A DNA stretch of 12,521 bases from Puniceicoccales bacterium (GCA_031288455.1 JAITRI010000070.1:1-12521); one strand, 5' to 3'; shown: positions 1-6,991, counted from the stretch's first letter. Numbers and translations are program-made. Notes: a model not told the origin generated them from the sequence alone.

Positions 1-107
1 TAAAGATAAAGTCGTCGGAGATCAAAAGACAAAGACACCGGGGAACTAAAAAACACAGGCGCCGGGCACTTCACACTAAAAATACGGCGCCGCGAACTTG
101 TTTGTAC
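1..107. repeat. Flank of a modular repeat array, continuing beyond the window start
   Basis: No gene is visible here. The stretch carries short motifs that recur around the tandem repeat units near 9753-10075. An A-rich block ending in acaccg (24-40) resembles 10035-10050. The string ctaaaaatacggcgccg occurs at 76-92 and again at 9897-9913. In both places it lies exactly 32 bp before the GCCTCC that opens a double-hairpin core. Variants of ggcgccgggcactt lie at 58-71 and 86-99. The simplest reading is that this is the linker between the core at 108 and another core left of the window. Confidence 0.6.
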
Positions 108-177
108 GCCTCCGGCGGGCAGGGGCACAGCCCCTGCACCCGCCGCATCCGCTTCGCGGATGCGGACCGCTTCGCGC
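108..177 (+). repeat. Double-hairpin (REP-like) repeat core, copy 1
   Basis: This is about 70 bp with two adjacent inverted repeats. The first hairpin has the inner stem CAGGGGC/GCCCCTG and an outer stem GGCGGG/CCCGCC with a 2-nt bulge. The second is a perfect 10-bp stem, CCGCATCCGC/GCGGATGCGG, with loop TTC. Near-identical copies lie at 6844, 9772 and 9929. It sits about 40 bp beyond the stop of the MECR-like gene, which reads towards it. No T-run follows, so it is not a standard intrinsic terminator. Open frames crossing it are shadows of the repeat. Confidence 0.85.
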
Positions 178-216
178 AAGATGGCGGAGGTGCCAGGGTA
201 TCACACTGCACTGCGG

Positions 217-1197
217 CTATGGCACCAGCAGAATTTTCCCTTCTTTTTCGCCGCCGAGCGCAGCGAGGAGAGCCGCCGGACCGTCGGATAGGGAAACGAT
301 GCCGCCGATGGGAATGGAAATAGTTCCGGATCCGATGAGGTCGAAAATTATGTCGTACATGCTCTGCATTTTTTCGTGGGACTGCGACTGTGTCCATTTA
401 TCAAGCCAGAAACCGCGCAGCAGCACGCCGCTAAATATCATCTCACGCGTGGGGAAACGCACTTTGTCGCTGACCATCCCGCCTATTGTCACCACTTCTC
501 CACCTTCCGCCATGCATCTTACGATGTTCATGGCACTGTTGCCACCCACGGAATTCAGCCCGAGAATCGGCAATTTTCCGCCGGTGTGCGCAGCGAGCGA
601 CTTTGGATCGAACGTTTCATCGTCAAAAACAAGAGTGGCGCCGCGGGACATCAGTTTCTGCCGGCGAACATCTCCGCTGCGCACGAGATTTATCGTTCTG
701 ACGCCCATCGCGTTTGCAATCTGGATCAGCGCAGTACCGACTGCGGAATTGGACGCGTTCTGCATGACCCAATCTCCCGCCTTCAGGTCGCGGATCGCGT
801 GCAGAATCATCCATGCGGTCAGCGGATTTATGAATGCCATGGCCGCCTGGTAAACGTCGATGCTGTCTGGAACAAAATACAGTCCGTCGGCCCCAGTAAG
901 CGCCAAACTCTGCCATGCGCCGCAGGGATATCGGGCGATTTTCCCAAGCAAATCTTTGCAATTGCTGCCGGTATCTATTATTCTACCGATTCCTTCTCTT
1001 CCTCCGACGGCGGGCAGTTGCGGCAATCGGCCATATTTGCCGCATATCATTCCCATGTCGGACGGGTGCACCGGTGACGCAATTAATTCCAGCAAAACCT
1101 CATCCGCAGCTGGACCACGATCGATGGTGACCTTCTCAAGACGCAGCACATCGGCCGGAACTCCGAACTCCGCGTAGGTAAAGCGCAGTGATTTCAC
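217..1197 (-). CDS. MECR/ETR-type trans-2-enoyl-(acyl carrier) reductase, MDR family
   Basis: A 326-residue zinc-free medium-chain dehydrogenase/reductase closely resembling mitochondrial trans-2-enoyl thioester reductase (human MECR, yeast Etr1). That family reduces the enoyl double bond with NADPH in fatty-acid synthesis. Visible landmarks are SPVHPSDM near residue 41, then GKYGRLPQLPAVGG, whose Tyr55 aligns with the family's catalytic tyrosine. The nucleotide-binding QNASNSAVG is at 146-154, followed by RTINLVR, a LNSVGG segment and LRGFWL near the C-terminus. Length is normal for the family. The GTG start at 1197 is preceded in frame by a stop codon, so the start cannot lie further upstream; no good ribosome site is seen. 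It lies 35 bp after the chaperone gene and is probably cotranscribed with it. Its substrate could be acyl-ACP or acyl-CoA. Another MDR quinone reductase is possible but less likely. Confidence 0.85.
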   Translation of the reverse strand: MKSLRFTYAEFGVPADVLRLEKVTIDRGPAADEVLLELIASPVHPSDMGMICGKYGRLPQLPAVGGREGIGRIIDTGSNCKDLLGKIARYPCGAWQSLALTGADGLYFVPDSIDVYQAAMAFINPLTAWMILHAIRDLKAGDWVMQNASNSAVGTALIQIANAMGVRTINLVRSGDVRRQKLMSRGATLVFDDETFDPKSLAAHTGGKLPILGLNSVGGNSAMNIVRCMAEGGEVVTIGGMVSDKVRFPTREMIFSGVLLRGFWLDKWTQSQSHEKMQSMYDIIFDLIGSGTISIPIGGIVSLSDGPAALLAALGGEKEGKILLVP

Positions 1198-1232
1198 GGT
1201 TCACGGCAGAAAAACGGAGCCATTGGCATGCG

Positions 1233-1739
1233 CTATGCTCCAATCATAAACTCTGGAGAACCAGCGGAGAAGTCCTGTGCTACTTCCGCACCGGGTACAT
1301 TCGCCATTTCCTCTTCACCTTCTGGCAATGTCCCCTGCGTGTAGAGTTCGATTTTTTTCTTCCAGCGATCCACCTCATCGAGGAATATTTTGAAAAACTC
1401 CTCGAATTTGTCTATGTTAATGAAGCGCAGCGGATACTGATACCCGATCGTCGCATGGGCACTTTCGGCATTATAGGCGAGAGTCATGCCCTTGCTTTCT
1501 TCCGCATTGTCATTCATGCGGAGCATGTAACGCATTATTGCGCCGAAATTTATCTCTGGAATTTTCCCGATTTCGGCAATGAATATCATCGAATCGCGCT
1601 TATTCTCGTGCTTGATGTGGATCAGTGTCCCGTGGTCAACGTCAAGACAGCAGTAGCCGGACGAGTCAATCTGTAAACCTACCAAGTTTATCCTGTTGGC
1701 AAATTCGTGTAAAATACTAGTAAATGTATCTATTGGCAT
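1233..1739 (-). CDS. CesT/Tir-family type III secretion chaperone-like protein
   Basis: A 168-residue acidic cytosolic protein with the length and rhythm of class I type III secretion chaperones (CesT/SycE/Tir chaperone fold). It has an N-terminal helix (FTSILHEFANRI), a strand pair around CCLDVDHGTLIHI, then an IGKIPEINFGAIMRYMLRMN segment. That segment corresponds to the family's helix and 'lL..N' signature. A further strand pair (MTLAYNAE, ATIGYQYPL) is followed by a long C-terminal helix ending at DRWKKKIEL. The last 35 or so residues are acidic and probably disordered. Such chaperones hold effectors for secretion, but the family also occurs without an obvious secretion system. No effector or T3SS gene is in the window, so the client is unknown. 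ATG at 1739 has a weak AAGGGA upstream. A TTGACT at 1796-1801 (minus) could be a -35 box, but no good -10 follows. Confidence 0.7.
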   Translation of the reverse strand: MPIDTFTSILHEFANRINLVGLQIDSSGYCCLDVDHGTLIHIKHENKRDSMIFIAEIGKIPEINFGAIMRYMLRMNDNAEESKGMTLAYNAESAHATIGYQYPLRFINIDKFEEFFKIFLDEVDRWKKKIELYTQGTLPEGEEEMANVPGAEVAQDFSAGSPEFMIGA

Positions 1740-1835
1740 GGCAGTAATCCCTTCGGCAATTCATCTGCGATAAATGATGAACAATGGGCGACACTAGTCA
1801 ATACTTATTTATTGGTGGATGGAAAAATTTTTCAC

Positions 1836-1860
1836 AAAAAAAGCCGTCGCTTGGACGGCT
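1836..1860 (-). terminator. Intrinsic (Rho-independent) terminator
   Basis: Read on the minus strand: stem AGCCGTC (1860-1854), loop CAAGC, stem GACGGCT (1848-1842), then a run of T from the complement of the A-run at 1836-1842. The 7-bp GC-rich stem with a U-tract is canonical. It closes the small transcription unit encoding the 14-residue peptide, and would also stop any read-through from the PpiD-like gene. Confidence 0.85.
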
Positions 1861-1898
1861 AGAAACTCACTCGCTGGAAACGGTTTGCAATTATTTTT

Positions 1899-1943
1899 TT
1901 ATTTTTTCTTGCCACCGCATCCGCCCTTACCGCACGCACACAT
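1899..1943 (-). CDS. Micro-ORF: 14-residue Cys/Gly/Lys-rich peptide
   Basis: The reading frame ATG...TAA encodes MCACGKGGCGGKKK. It has three cysteines (C2, C4, C9), five glycines and a basic KKK tail. A near-perfect ribosome site AAGGAGG (1948-1954 on the minus strand) lies 4 nt before the ATG; most genes in the window lack one this good. A promoter-like pair lies at 1989-2015 and an intrinsic terminator at 1836-1860. The predicted transcript is therefore only about 145 nt. An in-frame TGA shortly upstream rules out a longer N-terminus. I do not recognise the peptide. The CxC...C arrangement suggests metal binding or redox chemistry, and the lysine tail suggests nucleic-acid or membrane contact, but both are inference. 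Alternatives are a small RNA or a regulatory leader. Confidence 0.5.
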   Translation of the reverse strand: MCACGKGGCGGKKK

Positions 1944-1988
1944 AGGTCCTCCTTGTTGTCATTTAAATCGCCCTAAGGCAAGTGAACT

Positions 1989-2015
1989 ATTGTACTCTTC
2001 CATGAAAAGTATCAA
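1989..2015 (-). promoter_or_regulatory. Putative sigma70-type promoter of the micro-ORF
   Basis: On the minus strand, TTGATA (2015-2010, 5 of 6 to consensus) and TACAAT (1994-1989, 5 of 6) are separated by 15 bp. That spacing is short but acceptable. The start of transcription would be near 1981, about 38 nt before the micro-ORF ATG. It lies just after the end of the PpiD-like gene. Confidence 0.45.
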
Positions 2016-2042
2016 GACTTTTTTTCATAAATCGCAAAATTT

Positions 2043-3644
2043 TTACAAAAACTTACGCTGCCGCGAGAATTTTTCCGCCTGCGAGTTGAAAAAATCGAAT
2101 AGAAAATTCTGCCGCTGTAAAATCTTTATGGCCAGTTCCATCTCCCGAATCCTATGGGTCGCGAAATCGTTCCGCTGCTCATTTCGCCCGGTGATAATCA
2201 GCATTTTCACTCTGTTTTTGTCGCAGGAAATAAGTCGCACTTTGTCATTCTTTCCGAAGGATGCGATCGCGTATTTGCACTCCAGATCGATTCCCTTTTC
2301 GTCCGCATTCCCTATGGAGATGCCGCGGAAAGATTCATGGGACAGCGAATTTTTGTGGAGAATTTGAACGATATCCTCCCCAGCAGACAATCCGACGAGA
2401 ATTTCTCTGCGAATGCGCTCGATTTTATCGGCAAATGCGGCCATCTTCTTGGCGCGGATGACATCCTCACGGACTGTCACTCTGACCTCATCCAGTGGCA
2501 ATTGCCGCTCCTCCTCTTTACCGTCGAGCAGCAGGACGACGGCGCCATCAGCCGTTTGGCAGGGATCGCTGTAGCACCTGGTCCCGTCCATGCGGCACAT
2601 GCTCAGGAGAAGCTGCGCATCAATTCCGTCAACTTGTGGGGGATTTTCATGGGAAAACGGAGGAATTTTCTCGGCGCGCAGGCCAAATTTTTTCAAAATT
2701 TCCTCCAAATCCGCTCCACCGGGAGCGGTATCCTTTTCGCATAGACTCTCCGCAAAATTCTCCGCTGCGGAACATGCCAGTTTCATGGCTTCCGCTGCTG
2801 TGTATTTCGCTCGCACATCCCCACTCGCGGCGTCAAACTCCACGTCGGACGGGAACGACTGGCGGTTTTCTTCGAAAAATGACAGCAGTTCGCTCTCCTC
2901 CGGAGACTTCACATCCTTTTCGAAGGCGCAGCTCGGAAATCTAACGGCGGAAACGGAATACATCGGCGGCTGCACATATTTGTCCATGTGCTCCCCGTAA
3001 AAATTTTCGATGCTCGCTGCAACGATGTCTTCGTCGACCCTTATGTCATCGTCCGACACAATGGTTGCGATGAAGTCGTACTCCGCATATAGATTGGATA
3101 GGCGATCCATTACCTGCGAGTCAAATGCCACTCCCGGTCCGGCGAGCGCCGTTTCAACTTCCCCTATTCTGTAGTTTTCGCACAGTATTTTTTTCAATTT
3201 CTCCTGTTCGACGCTGTTCTCTTCCATCTTTTTCAGCGCCGATTCGTACAGACTCGGAGAAAATTTCCCGCTCTCGTCGATGAAAATCGGAAGCTTTTTT
3301 ATGTGCGCCTTTAGATTTTCCGGAGATGGATCGGGAATTTTGAACTCGTTGGCCAACCCGAGCGCAATGACGCGCCTCATCACAAGAAAATCCAGATGTT
3401 TGGCGGCGTAGTCGTAGTCTCTGCCGCTTAAAAATTCCGTGCATACGGCATTTGTCACCAGCTCATTCACATCGGAGGCATTCGCCAAGTCGTAGCCGTA
3501 GAAATAAATGTGTTTGACGTTCGACTTTCCTATCCCCGGTGACGCACCTATGGTGAAGACAAATGCAATGACTATCACAAGCAGTAGGATGCTGAGCAGC
3601 CACTTGTGGTGTTTTTGGAGAATATTCTGCAGAAATGAAATCAT
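2043..3644 (-). CDS. PpiD/SurA-like membrane-anchored periplasmic folding factor
   Basis: A 533-residue protein with a short cytoplasmic N-terminus, one membrane segment (about residues 15-32, LLSILLLVIVIAFVFTIG) and a large periplasmic part. This is the topology of PpiD. Residues 35-190 resemble the SurA/PpiD N-terminal chaperone domain: helical, with a KxPIFIDESGKFSPSLYESAL segment typical of these proteins (PxFxxxGxFdxxxY). The C-terminal third, from about residue 385 (LPLDEVRVTVREDVIRAKK), resembles the PpiD tail helices. I cannot find a parvulin isomerase signature in the middle, so it may act only as a chaperone. The ATG at 3644 fits the membrane anchor, though no ribosome site is visible. 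It is divergent from the helix-turn-helix gene. The exact subfamily is uncertain. Confidence 0.7.
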   Translation of the reverse strand: MISFLQNILQKHHKWLLSILLLVIVIAFVFTIGASPGIGKSNVKHIYFYGYDLANASDVNELVTNAVCTEFLSGRDYDYAAKHLDFLVMRRVIALGLANEFKIPDPSPENLKAHIKKLPIFIDESGKFSPSLYESALKKMEENSVEQEKLKKILCENYRIGEVETALAGPGVAFDSQVMDRLSNLYAEYDFIATIVSDDDIRVDEDIVAASIENFYGEHMDKYVQPPMYSVSAVRFPSCAFEKDVKSPEESELLSFFEENRQSFPSDVEFDAASGDVRAKYTAAEAMKLACSAAENFAESLCEKDTAPGGADLEEILKKFGLRAEKIPPFSHENPPQVDGIDAQLLLSMCRMDGTRCYSDPCQTADGAVVLLLDGKEEERQLPLDEVRVTVREDVIRAKKMAAFADKIERIRREILVGLSAGEDIVQILHKNSLSHESFRGISIGNADEKGIDLECKYAIASFGKNDKVRLISCDKNRVKMLIITGRNEQRNDFATHRIREMELAIKILQRQNFLFDFFNSQAEKFSRQRKFL

Positions 3645-3699
3645 ACTAGTTTTGAATCACAGGCATGACATTTTTTTTAAAAGATTTTTCAAGGAAAAG

Positions 3700-3717
3700 A
3701 CTCAATTTTTATTGAGT
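3700..3717. other. A/T-rich hairpin in the divergent promoter region
   Basis: ACTCAAT (3700-3706) and ATTGAGT (3711-3717) are perfect 7-bp inverted repeats with a TTTT loop. AAAATTTTTTT follows on the plus strand. The site lies in the 5' leader or promoter region of the PpiD-like gene. It could be an operator or a weak structured leader. No plus-strand gene ends before it, so a terminator role is doubtful. Confidence 0.35.
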
Positions 3718-3758
3718 AAAATTTTTTTGGAAAAAGCAAAGATTTTTGCGTAAAGCCC

Positions 3759-3786
3759 TTGACTTTATCGTAAATTTTTTTATGAA
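3759..3786 (+). promoter_or_regulatory. Putative promoter of the HTH gene
   Basis: TTGACT (3759-3764, 5 of 6) and TATGAA (3781-3786, 4 of 6) are 16 bp apart in a very A/T-rich stretch. Transcription would start near 3793 and give a leader of about 84 nt. This is a consensus match only. Confidence 0.3.
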
Positions 3787-3876
3787 GATGCCGTCTTAGG
3801 CTATTTTTGGTGATTTTTGCATACACATTGCCTTCCAAAGAATTTGTTTTGTTTTCGCACATCAGATCAAAATCTA

Positions 3877-4305
3877 ATGAATGCTATGGAAAAAATAGAT
3901 CCGAAAGATAATATTCGCGAGACAAAATCCTATGAACATTTTTCATTTCTGCTGCCGGCTGCGAAGCAGTGGTTTTCGCCGAAGGAAATGGCTGTAATAA
4001 TCGGCAAAACTGATCAGTATGTGCGCGATGCATTCGACAATCAAAAAATTCTCGGACATCTATTCAATGGACGAGCTCCGAAAGGAGCAGAAAAACGAAA
4101 AACTTATATGATCCACCGCGAAAATGTTCTGCTATTTCTGTTTGAAACAGCAAATTTTTTACCGGATGATTTCATGGAAAGACTCTGCGAAATTCTCGGC
4201 AATAGGACCGTGTCACAGCTGCTCAGAATTCAAAAAAAAATAGATGGCATAGTAAATTCCCGCAGCGTTGGATTTTTCAACAGGCGCGCATTTGGCGAGA
4301 TCTGA
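3877..4305 (+). CDS. Small helix-turn-helix DNA-binding protein
   Basis: A 142-residue protein. Residues 32-60 (WFSPKEMAVIIGKTDQYVRD, then a recognition-helix tail DNQKILGH) read as a MerR/excisionase-type winged helix-turn-helix. A basic wing (PKGAEKRKTYMIHREN) and a hydrophobic helix (VLLFLFETANF) follow, like the 'yrIpredvlayl' ending of such domains. The remainder is helical and contains no other recognisable domain. The frame is open from a TTG at 3817, but ATG 3877 (or ATG 3886) is favoured because the upstream part does not read like a protein. No ribosome site is evident. It lies 204 bp before hppA on the same strand and could regulate it, though that is inference only. I do not recognise a named orthologue. 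Confidence 0.6.
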   Translation: MNAMEKIDPKDNIRETKSYEHFSFLLPAAKQWFSPKEMAVIIGKTDQYVRDAFDNQKILGHLFNGRAPKGAEKRKTYMIHRENVLLFLFETANFLPDDFMERLCEILGNRTVSQLLRIQKKIDGIVNSRSVGFFNRRAFGEI

Positions 4306-4474
4306 CGGATGTCACGTTGGCGCGCTATTCAAAATTTGTCAAATCGCAAGACATTTTATGGTCCATATGATCTAAACTGAAAATTTCCAAATGCGGCAAA
4401 AGTTTTTTTTGGAAAATTGCAAAAATTATATTTTTATTGCTTGAAGCCTGCGCGCCAATCTTTAAATCACGGGA

Positions 4475-4503
4475 CAGTTGGCAATGGGAGAAGTTGCCAA
4501 TTG
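4475..4503 (+). promoter_or_regulatory. Hairpin directly upstream of the hppA start
   Basis: CAGTTGGCAA (4475-4484) pairs with TTGCCAATTG (4494-4503) over 10 bp with one G·U. The 9-nt loop TGGGAGAAG contains the only Shine-Dalgarno-like bases (GGGAG, 4486-4490) near the gene. The stem ends 6 nt before ATG 4510. If it folds in mRNA, it presents the ribosome site in a loop and shortens the effective distance to the start. A regulatory role is inference. Confidence 0.5.
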
Positions 4504-4509
4504 AATTAC

Positions 4510-6699
4510 ATGATTGACGTATTTTACATTATACCGCTTGCGGCAGTGGTGGCATTTTTATTTGCGCGATATTTTTTCATCTCCATGAAAAGGGAGAATC
4601 GCGGATCGGACAAAATGATTGAGATTGCCACGCGCGTGGCGGATGGCGCGATGGTGTATCTAAAGCAGCAGTACAAGGTGGTTGCCGCAGTATTCGTTGC
4701 GATGGCGGCGCTGCTCGCCTGCTTTTCCTTTGGATTTTCCATGCAGAACAAATGGGTGCCGTTTGCATTTCTCAGTGCCGGGATATTTTCAGGGCTATCG
4801 GGATTTTGCGGCATGAAAACTGCTACCGCGGCATCGTCGAGGACGGCCTATGCGGCATCGAAATCGCTGGATGCTGGCCTGAGAGTCGCATTCCGCAGCG
4901 GAGCGGTGGTGGGATTAGTCGTCGTCGGATTGGCGCTGGTGGACTACTCCATATGGTTCATGCTGCTGCGCAAATTTTCTGGAGTTGGGGAGGGCCCGCA
5001 GCGATTGATTTGGATCACAAATACAATGCTGACATTTGCCATGGGCGCTTCTCTGCAGGCTCTATTCGCGCGCGTTGGCGGAGGAATTTTTACAAAAGCC
5101 GCCGATGTGGGTGCGGATTTGGTCGGAAAAATTGAGGCGGGCATCCCGGAGGATGATCCTCGCAATCCAGCCACCATAGCCGACAATGTGGGCGACAATG
5201 TGGGCGATGTTGCCGGCATGGGAGCCGACCTCTACGAGTCCTACTACGGATCGGTATTGGCGGCGGCGGCACTGGGATCCGTTGCCTTTGCGCAGAGCGG
5301 CCCGAAAATACAGCTGATGGCGGTGTTGGCCCCTGCGCTGATATGTGCCGTCGGGATACTTTCATCGATCGTGGGAATGTTTTTCGTGAGGACCAGTCCC
5401 GGAGCCGATAGTCTCGGGCTGCTGAAATCGCTGTCGCGCGGCGTGCGCGTGAGTTCCATTATGATTTGCGTCGGATCTCTGGCGGTGTTGAAATTTCTCG
5501 GCATCCCGAATGCGATTGGACTGTGGGGTGCGGTGATGGTCGGCCTTTTGACTGGCATACACGTCGGTAGGGCGACCGAATATTTCACATCGGATGCCTA
5601 TGGCCCCACGCAAACAATCGCGCAGAGCACATCGACGGGGCCTGCCACTGTTGTGATCGCCGGCGTTGGAATTGGCATGCTGTCGACCGCGATCCCCGTC
5701 CTGCTTGTCGTCGCCGGGACGATACTGGCATTTTATCTCGCCTCCGGGTTCAACGGAGAGAGCATATCCCTTGGTCTCTACGGCGTTGGGATAGCGGCCG
5801 TTGGGATGCTTTCAACGCTAGCCATAACGCTGGCGACGGACGCCTATGGTCCCATAGCGGACAATGCAGGAGGAAATGCCGAAATGAGCGGGCTTCCTCC
5901 CGAAATCAGAACGCGGACCGATGCATTGGATGCGCTCGGGAATACCACCGCCGCCACTGGCAAAGGGTTTGCCATTGGATCGGCGGCACTGACGGCATTG
6001 GCTTTAATTGCGTCCTACGTCGAGGGAATAAAAGTTCACATGATCGAAACCGGAAAAACTTTCATAGCGATTGGAGCCGAACGGATCGACTTGGTATCCG
6101 CAAAACTGGGCGATATTCTGCACGCCTATGATGTGCACATGTTGAATCCGAAGGTCATGGGCGGCATGTTCATCGGCGCGATGCTGACATTCGTCTTCTG
6201 CGGCATGACAACGATGGCAGTCGGTCGCGCCGCCGGGAAAATGGTGTCTGAAGTGCGCCGGCAGTTCCGAGAAATTGATGGCATCATGACCGGAGAAAGC
6301 AGTCCGGATTATGGGCGCTGCATAGCGATCGCGACGGCAGCGGCGCAGCGGGAGATGATCATTCCGTCTGCCATTGCCGTTGCCTCTCCAATTGCGGTGT
6401 CTTTAATTTTCGGAGTCCCTGGGATTTTAGGCCTGCTGAGCGGGTTGCTGTCCACCGGATTCGTACTTGCGCTGTTCATGTCAAATTCCGGTGGCGCGTG
6501 GGATAATGCGAAAAAATACATCGAAGGCGGCGTTCTCGGAGGGAAGCACTCCGAATCCCACAAGGCTGCCGTCATCGGAGATACCGTCGGTGATCCATTC
6601 AAGGACACGGCGGGTCCGAGCCTAAATATCCTCATAAAGCTGGTGACAATCGTTTCGCTGGTAACGGTGGGCCTGGCGATTTCGCACCATTTGCTGTAG
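4510..6699 (+). CDS. hppA: K+-dependent membrane pyrophosphatase (Na+- and/or H+-pumping)
   Basis: A 729-residue integral membrane enzyme with about 16 helices. It couples hydrolysis of pyrophosphate to ion export across the inner membrane. The substrate site is intact: DVGADLVGKIE from residue 199, then DDPRNPATIADNVGDNVGD (215-233), and the late signatures GGAWDNAKKYIE and GDTVGDPFKDTAGPSLNILIKL. In the GNTTAATGKG motif (477-486), Ala481 and Gly484 occupy the positions that are Lys and Thr in K+-independent enzymes, so this is the K+-dependent type. Glu243 in LYESYYG matches the ion-gate glutamate position of Na+-pumping enzymes such as the Thermotoga one, but H+-pumping relatives share it, so ion choice is open. 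ATG 4510 gives the usual N-terminal helix. TTG 4501 is an in-frame alternative. Confidence 0.95.
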   Translation: MIDVFYIIPLAAVVAFLFARYFFISMKRENRGSDKMIEIATRVADGAMVYLKQQYKVVAAVFVAMAALLACFSFGFSMQNKWVPFAFLSAGIFSGLSGFCGMKTATAASSRTAYAASKSLDAGLRVAFRSGAVVGLVVVGLALVDYSIWFMLLRKFSGVGEGPQRLIWITNTMLTFAMGASLQALFARVGGGIFTKAADVGADLVGKIEAGIPEDDPRNPATIADNVGDNVGDVAGMGADLYESYYGSVLAAAALGSVAFAQSGPKIQLMAVLAPALICAVGILSSIVGMFFVRTSPGADSLGLLKSLSRGVRVSSIMICVGSLAVLKFLGIPNAIGLWGAVMVGLLTGIHVGRATEYFTSDAYGPTQTIAQSTSTGPATVVIAGVGIGMLSTAIPVLLVVAGTILAFYLASGFNGESISLGLYGVGIAAVGMLSTLAITLATDAYGPIADNAGGNAEMSGLPPEIRTRTDALDALGNTTAATGKGFAIGSAALTALALIASYVEGIKVHMIETGKTFIAIGAERIDLVSAKLGDILHAYDVHMLNPKVMGGMFIGAMLTFVFCGMTTMAVGRAAGKMVSEVRRQFREIDGIMTGESSPDYGRCIAIATAAAQREMIIPSAIAVASPIAVSLIFGVPGILGLLSGLLSTGFVLALFMSNSGGAWDNAKKYIEGGVLGGKHSESHKAAVIGDTVGDPFKDTAGPSLNILIKLVTIVSLVTVGLAISHHLL

Positions 6700-6760
6700 T
6701 CGCTGGGGATTTCGCCGTGGCATGCAATCATCGGCGATGCGACTGCTTAGTCTGCCTGAC

Positions 6761-6790
6761 GGTGGCATGGGGTGGCATGGGGTGGCATGG
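6761..6790 (+). repeat. Three exact tandem copies of a decamer
   Basis: ggtggcatgg is repeated three times without change at 6761, 6771 and 6781. It lies in the convergent gap between hppA and the pseudopilin gene. Nothing suggests it is coding. It may be a polymorphic microsatellite-like tract. Confidence 0.85.
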
Positions 6791-6843
6791 AAAAGAAGGA
6801 AATGCACAAGGCCCAGTTCCAATAAATTTGCAGTTTTGTTTGC

Positions 6844-6912
6844 GCCTCCGGCGGGCAGGGGCATAGCCCCTGCTCCCGCCGCATCCGCTTTGCGGATGCG
6901 GACCGCTCCGCG
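6844..6912 (+). repeat. Double-hairpin (REP-like) repeat core, copy 2
   Basis: It is the same element as at 108, in the same orientation. The first hairpin has stems GGCGGG/CCCGCC and CAGGGGC/GCCCCTG; the second is the perfect 10-bp CCGCATCCGC stem with loop TTT. It lies in the 292-bp convergent gap between hppA and the pseudopilin gene. The ctaaaaatacggcgccg flank seen beside copies 1 and 4 is missing here, so the core can exist without the larger module. Confidence 0.85.
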
Positions 6913-6991
6913 AACTGTGGTGTCCAGTCACCCGTGGCAAAAAACATGGGCGGTGGAAAGTTTGAAATTGTGGTGACCCAGCGGAGAAATT

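Noticed and set aside
108..177. Repeat cores as ordinary intrinsic terminators
   Set aside because: The hairpins are strong but no T-run follows either stem on either strand.
98..853. A 251-codon plus-strand open frame opposite the MECR-like gene
   Set aside because: It runs through the repeat core and antisense to a clearly conserved enzyme; its translation shows no domain.
1840..1990. The short minus-strand transcript as a known RNA such as SRP RNA
   Set aside because: The sequence lacks the conserved SRP tetraloop and symmetric-loop motifs, and the strong ribosome site with a clean ORF favours a micro-gene.
3700..3717. A/T-rich hairpin plus T-run as a plus-strand terminator
   Set aside because: No plus-strand gene ends upstream of it. 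It lies in a divergent promoter region, so it is listed only as a hairpin.
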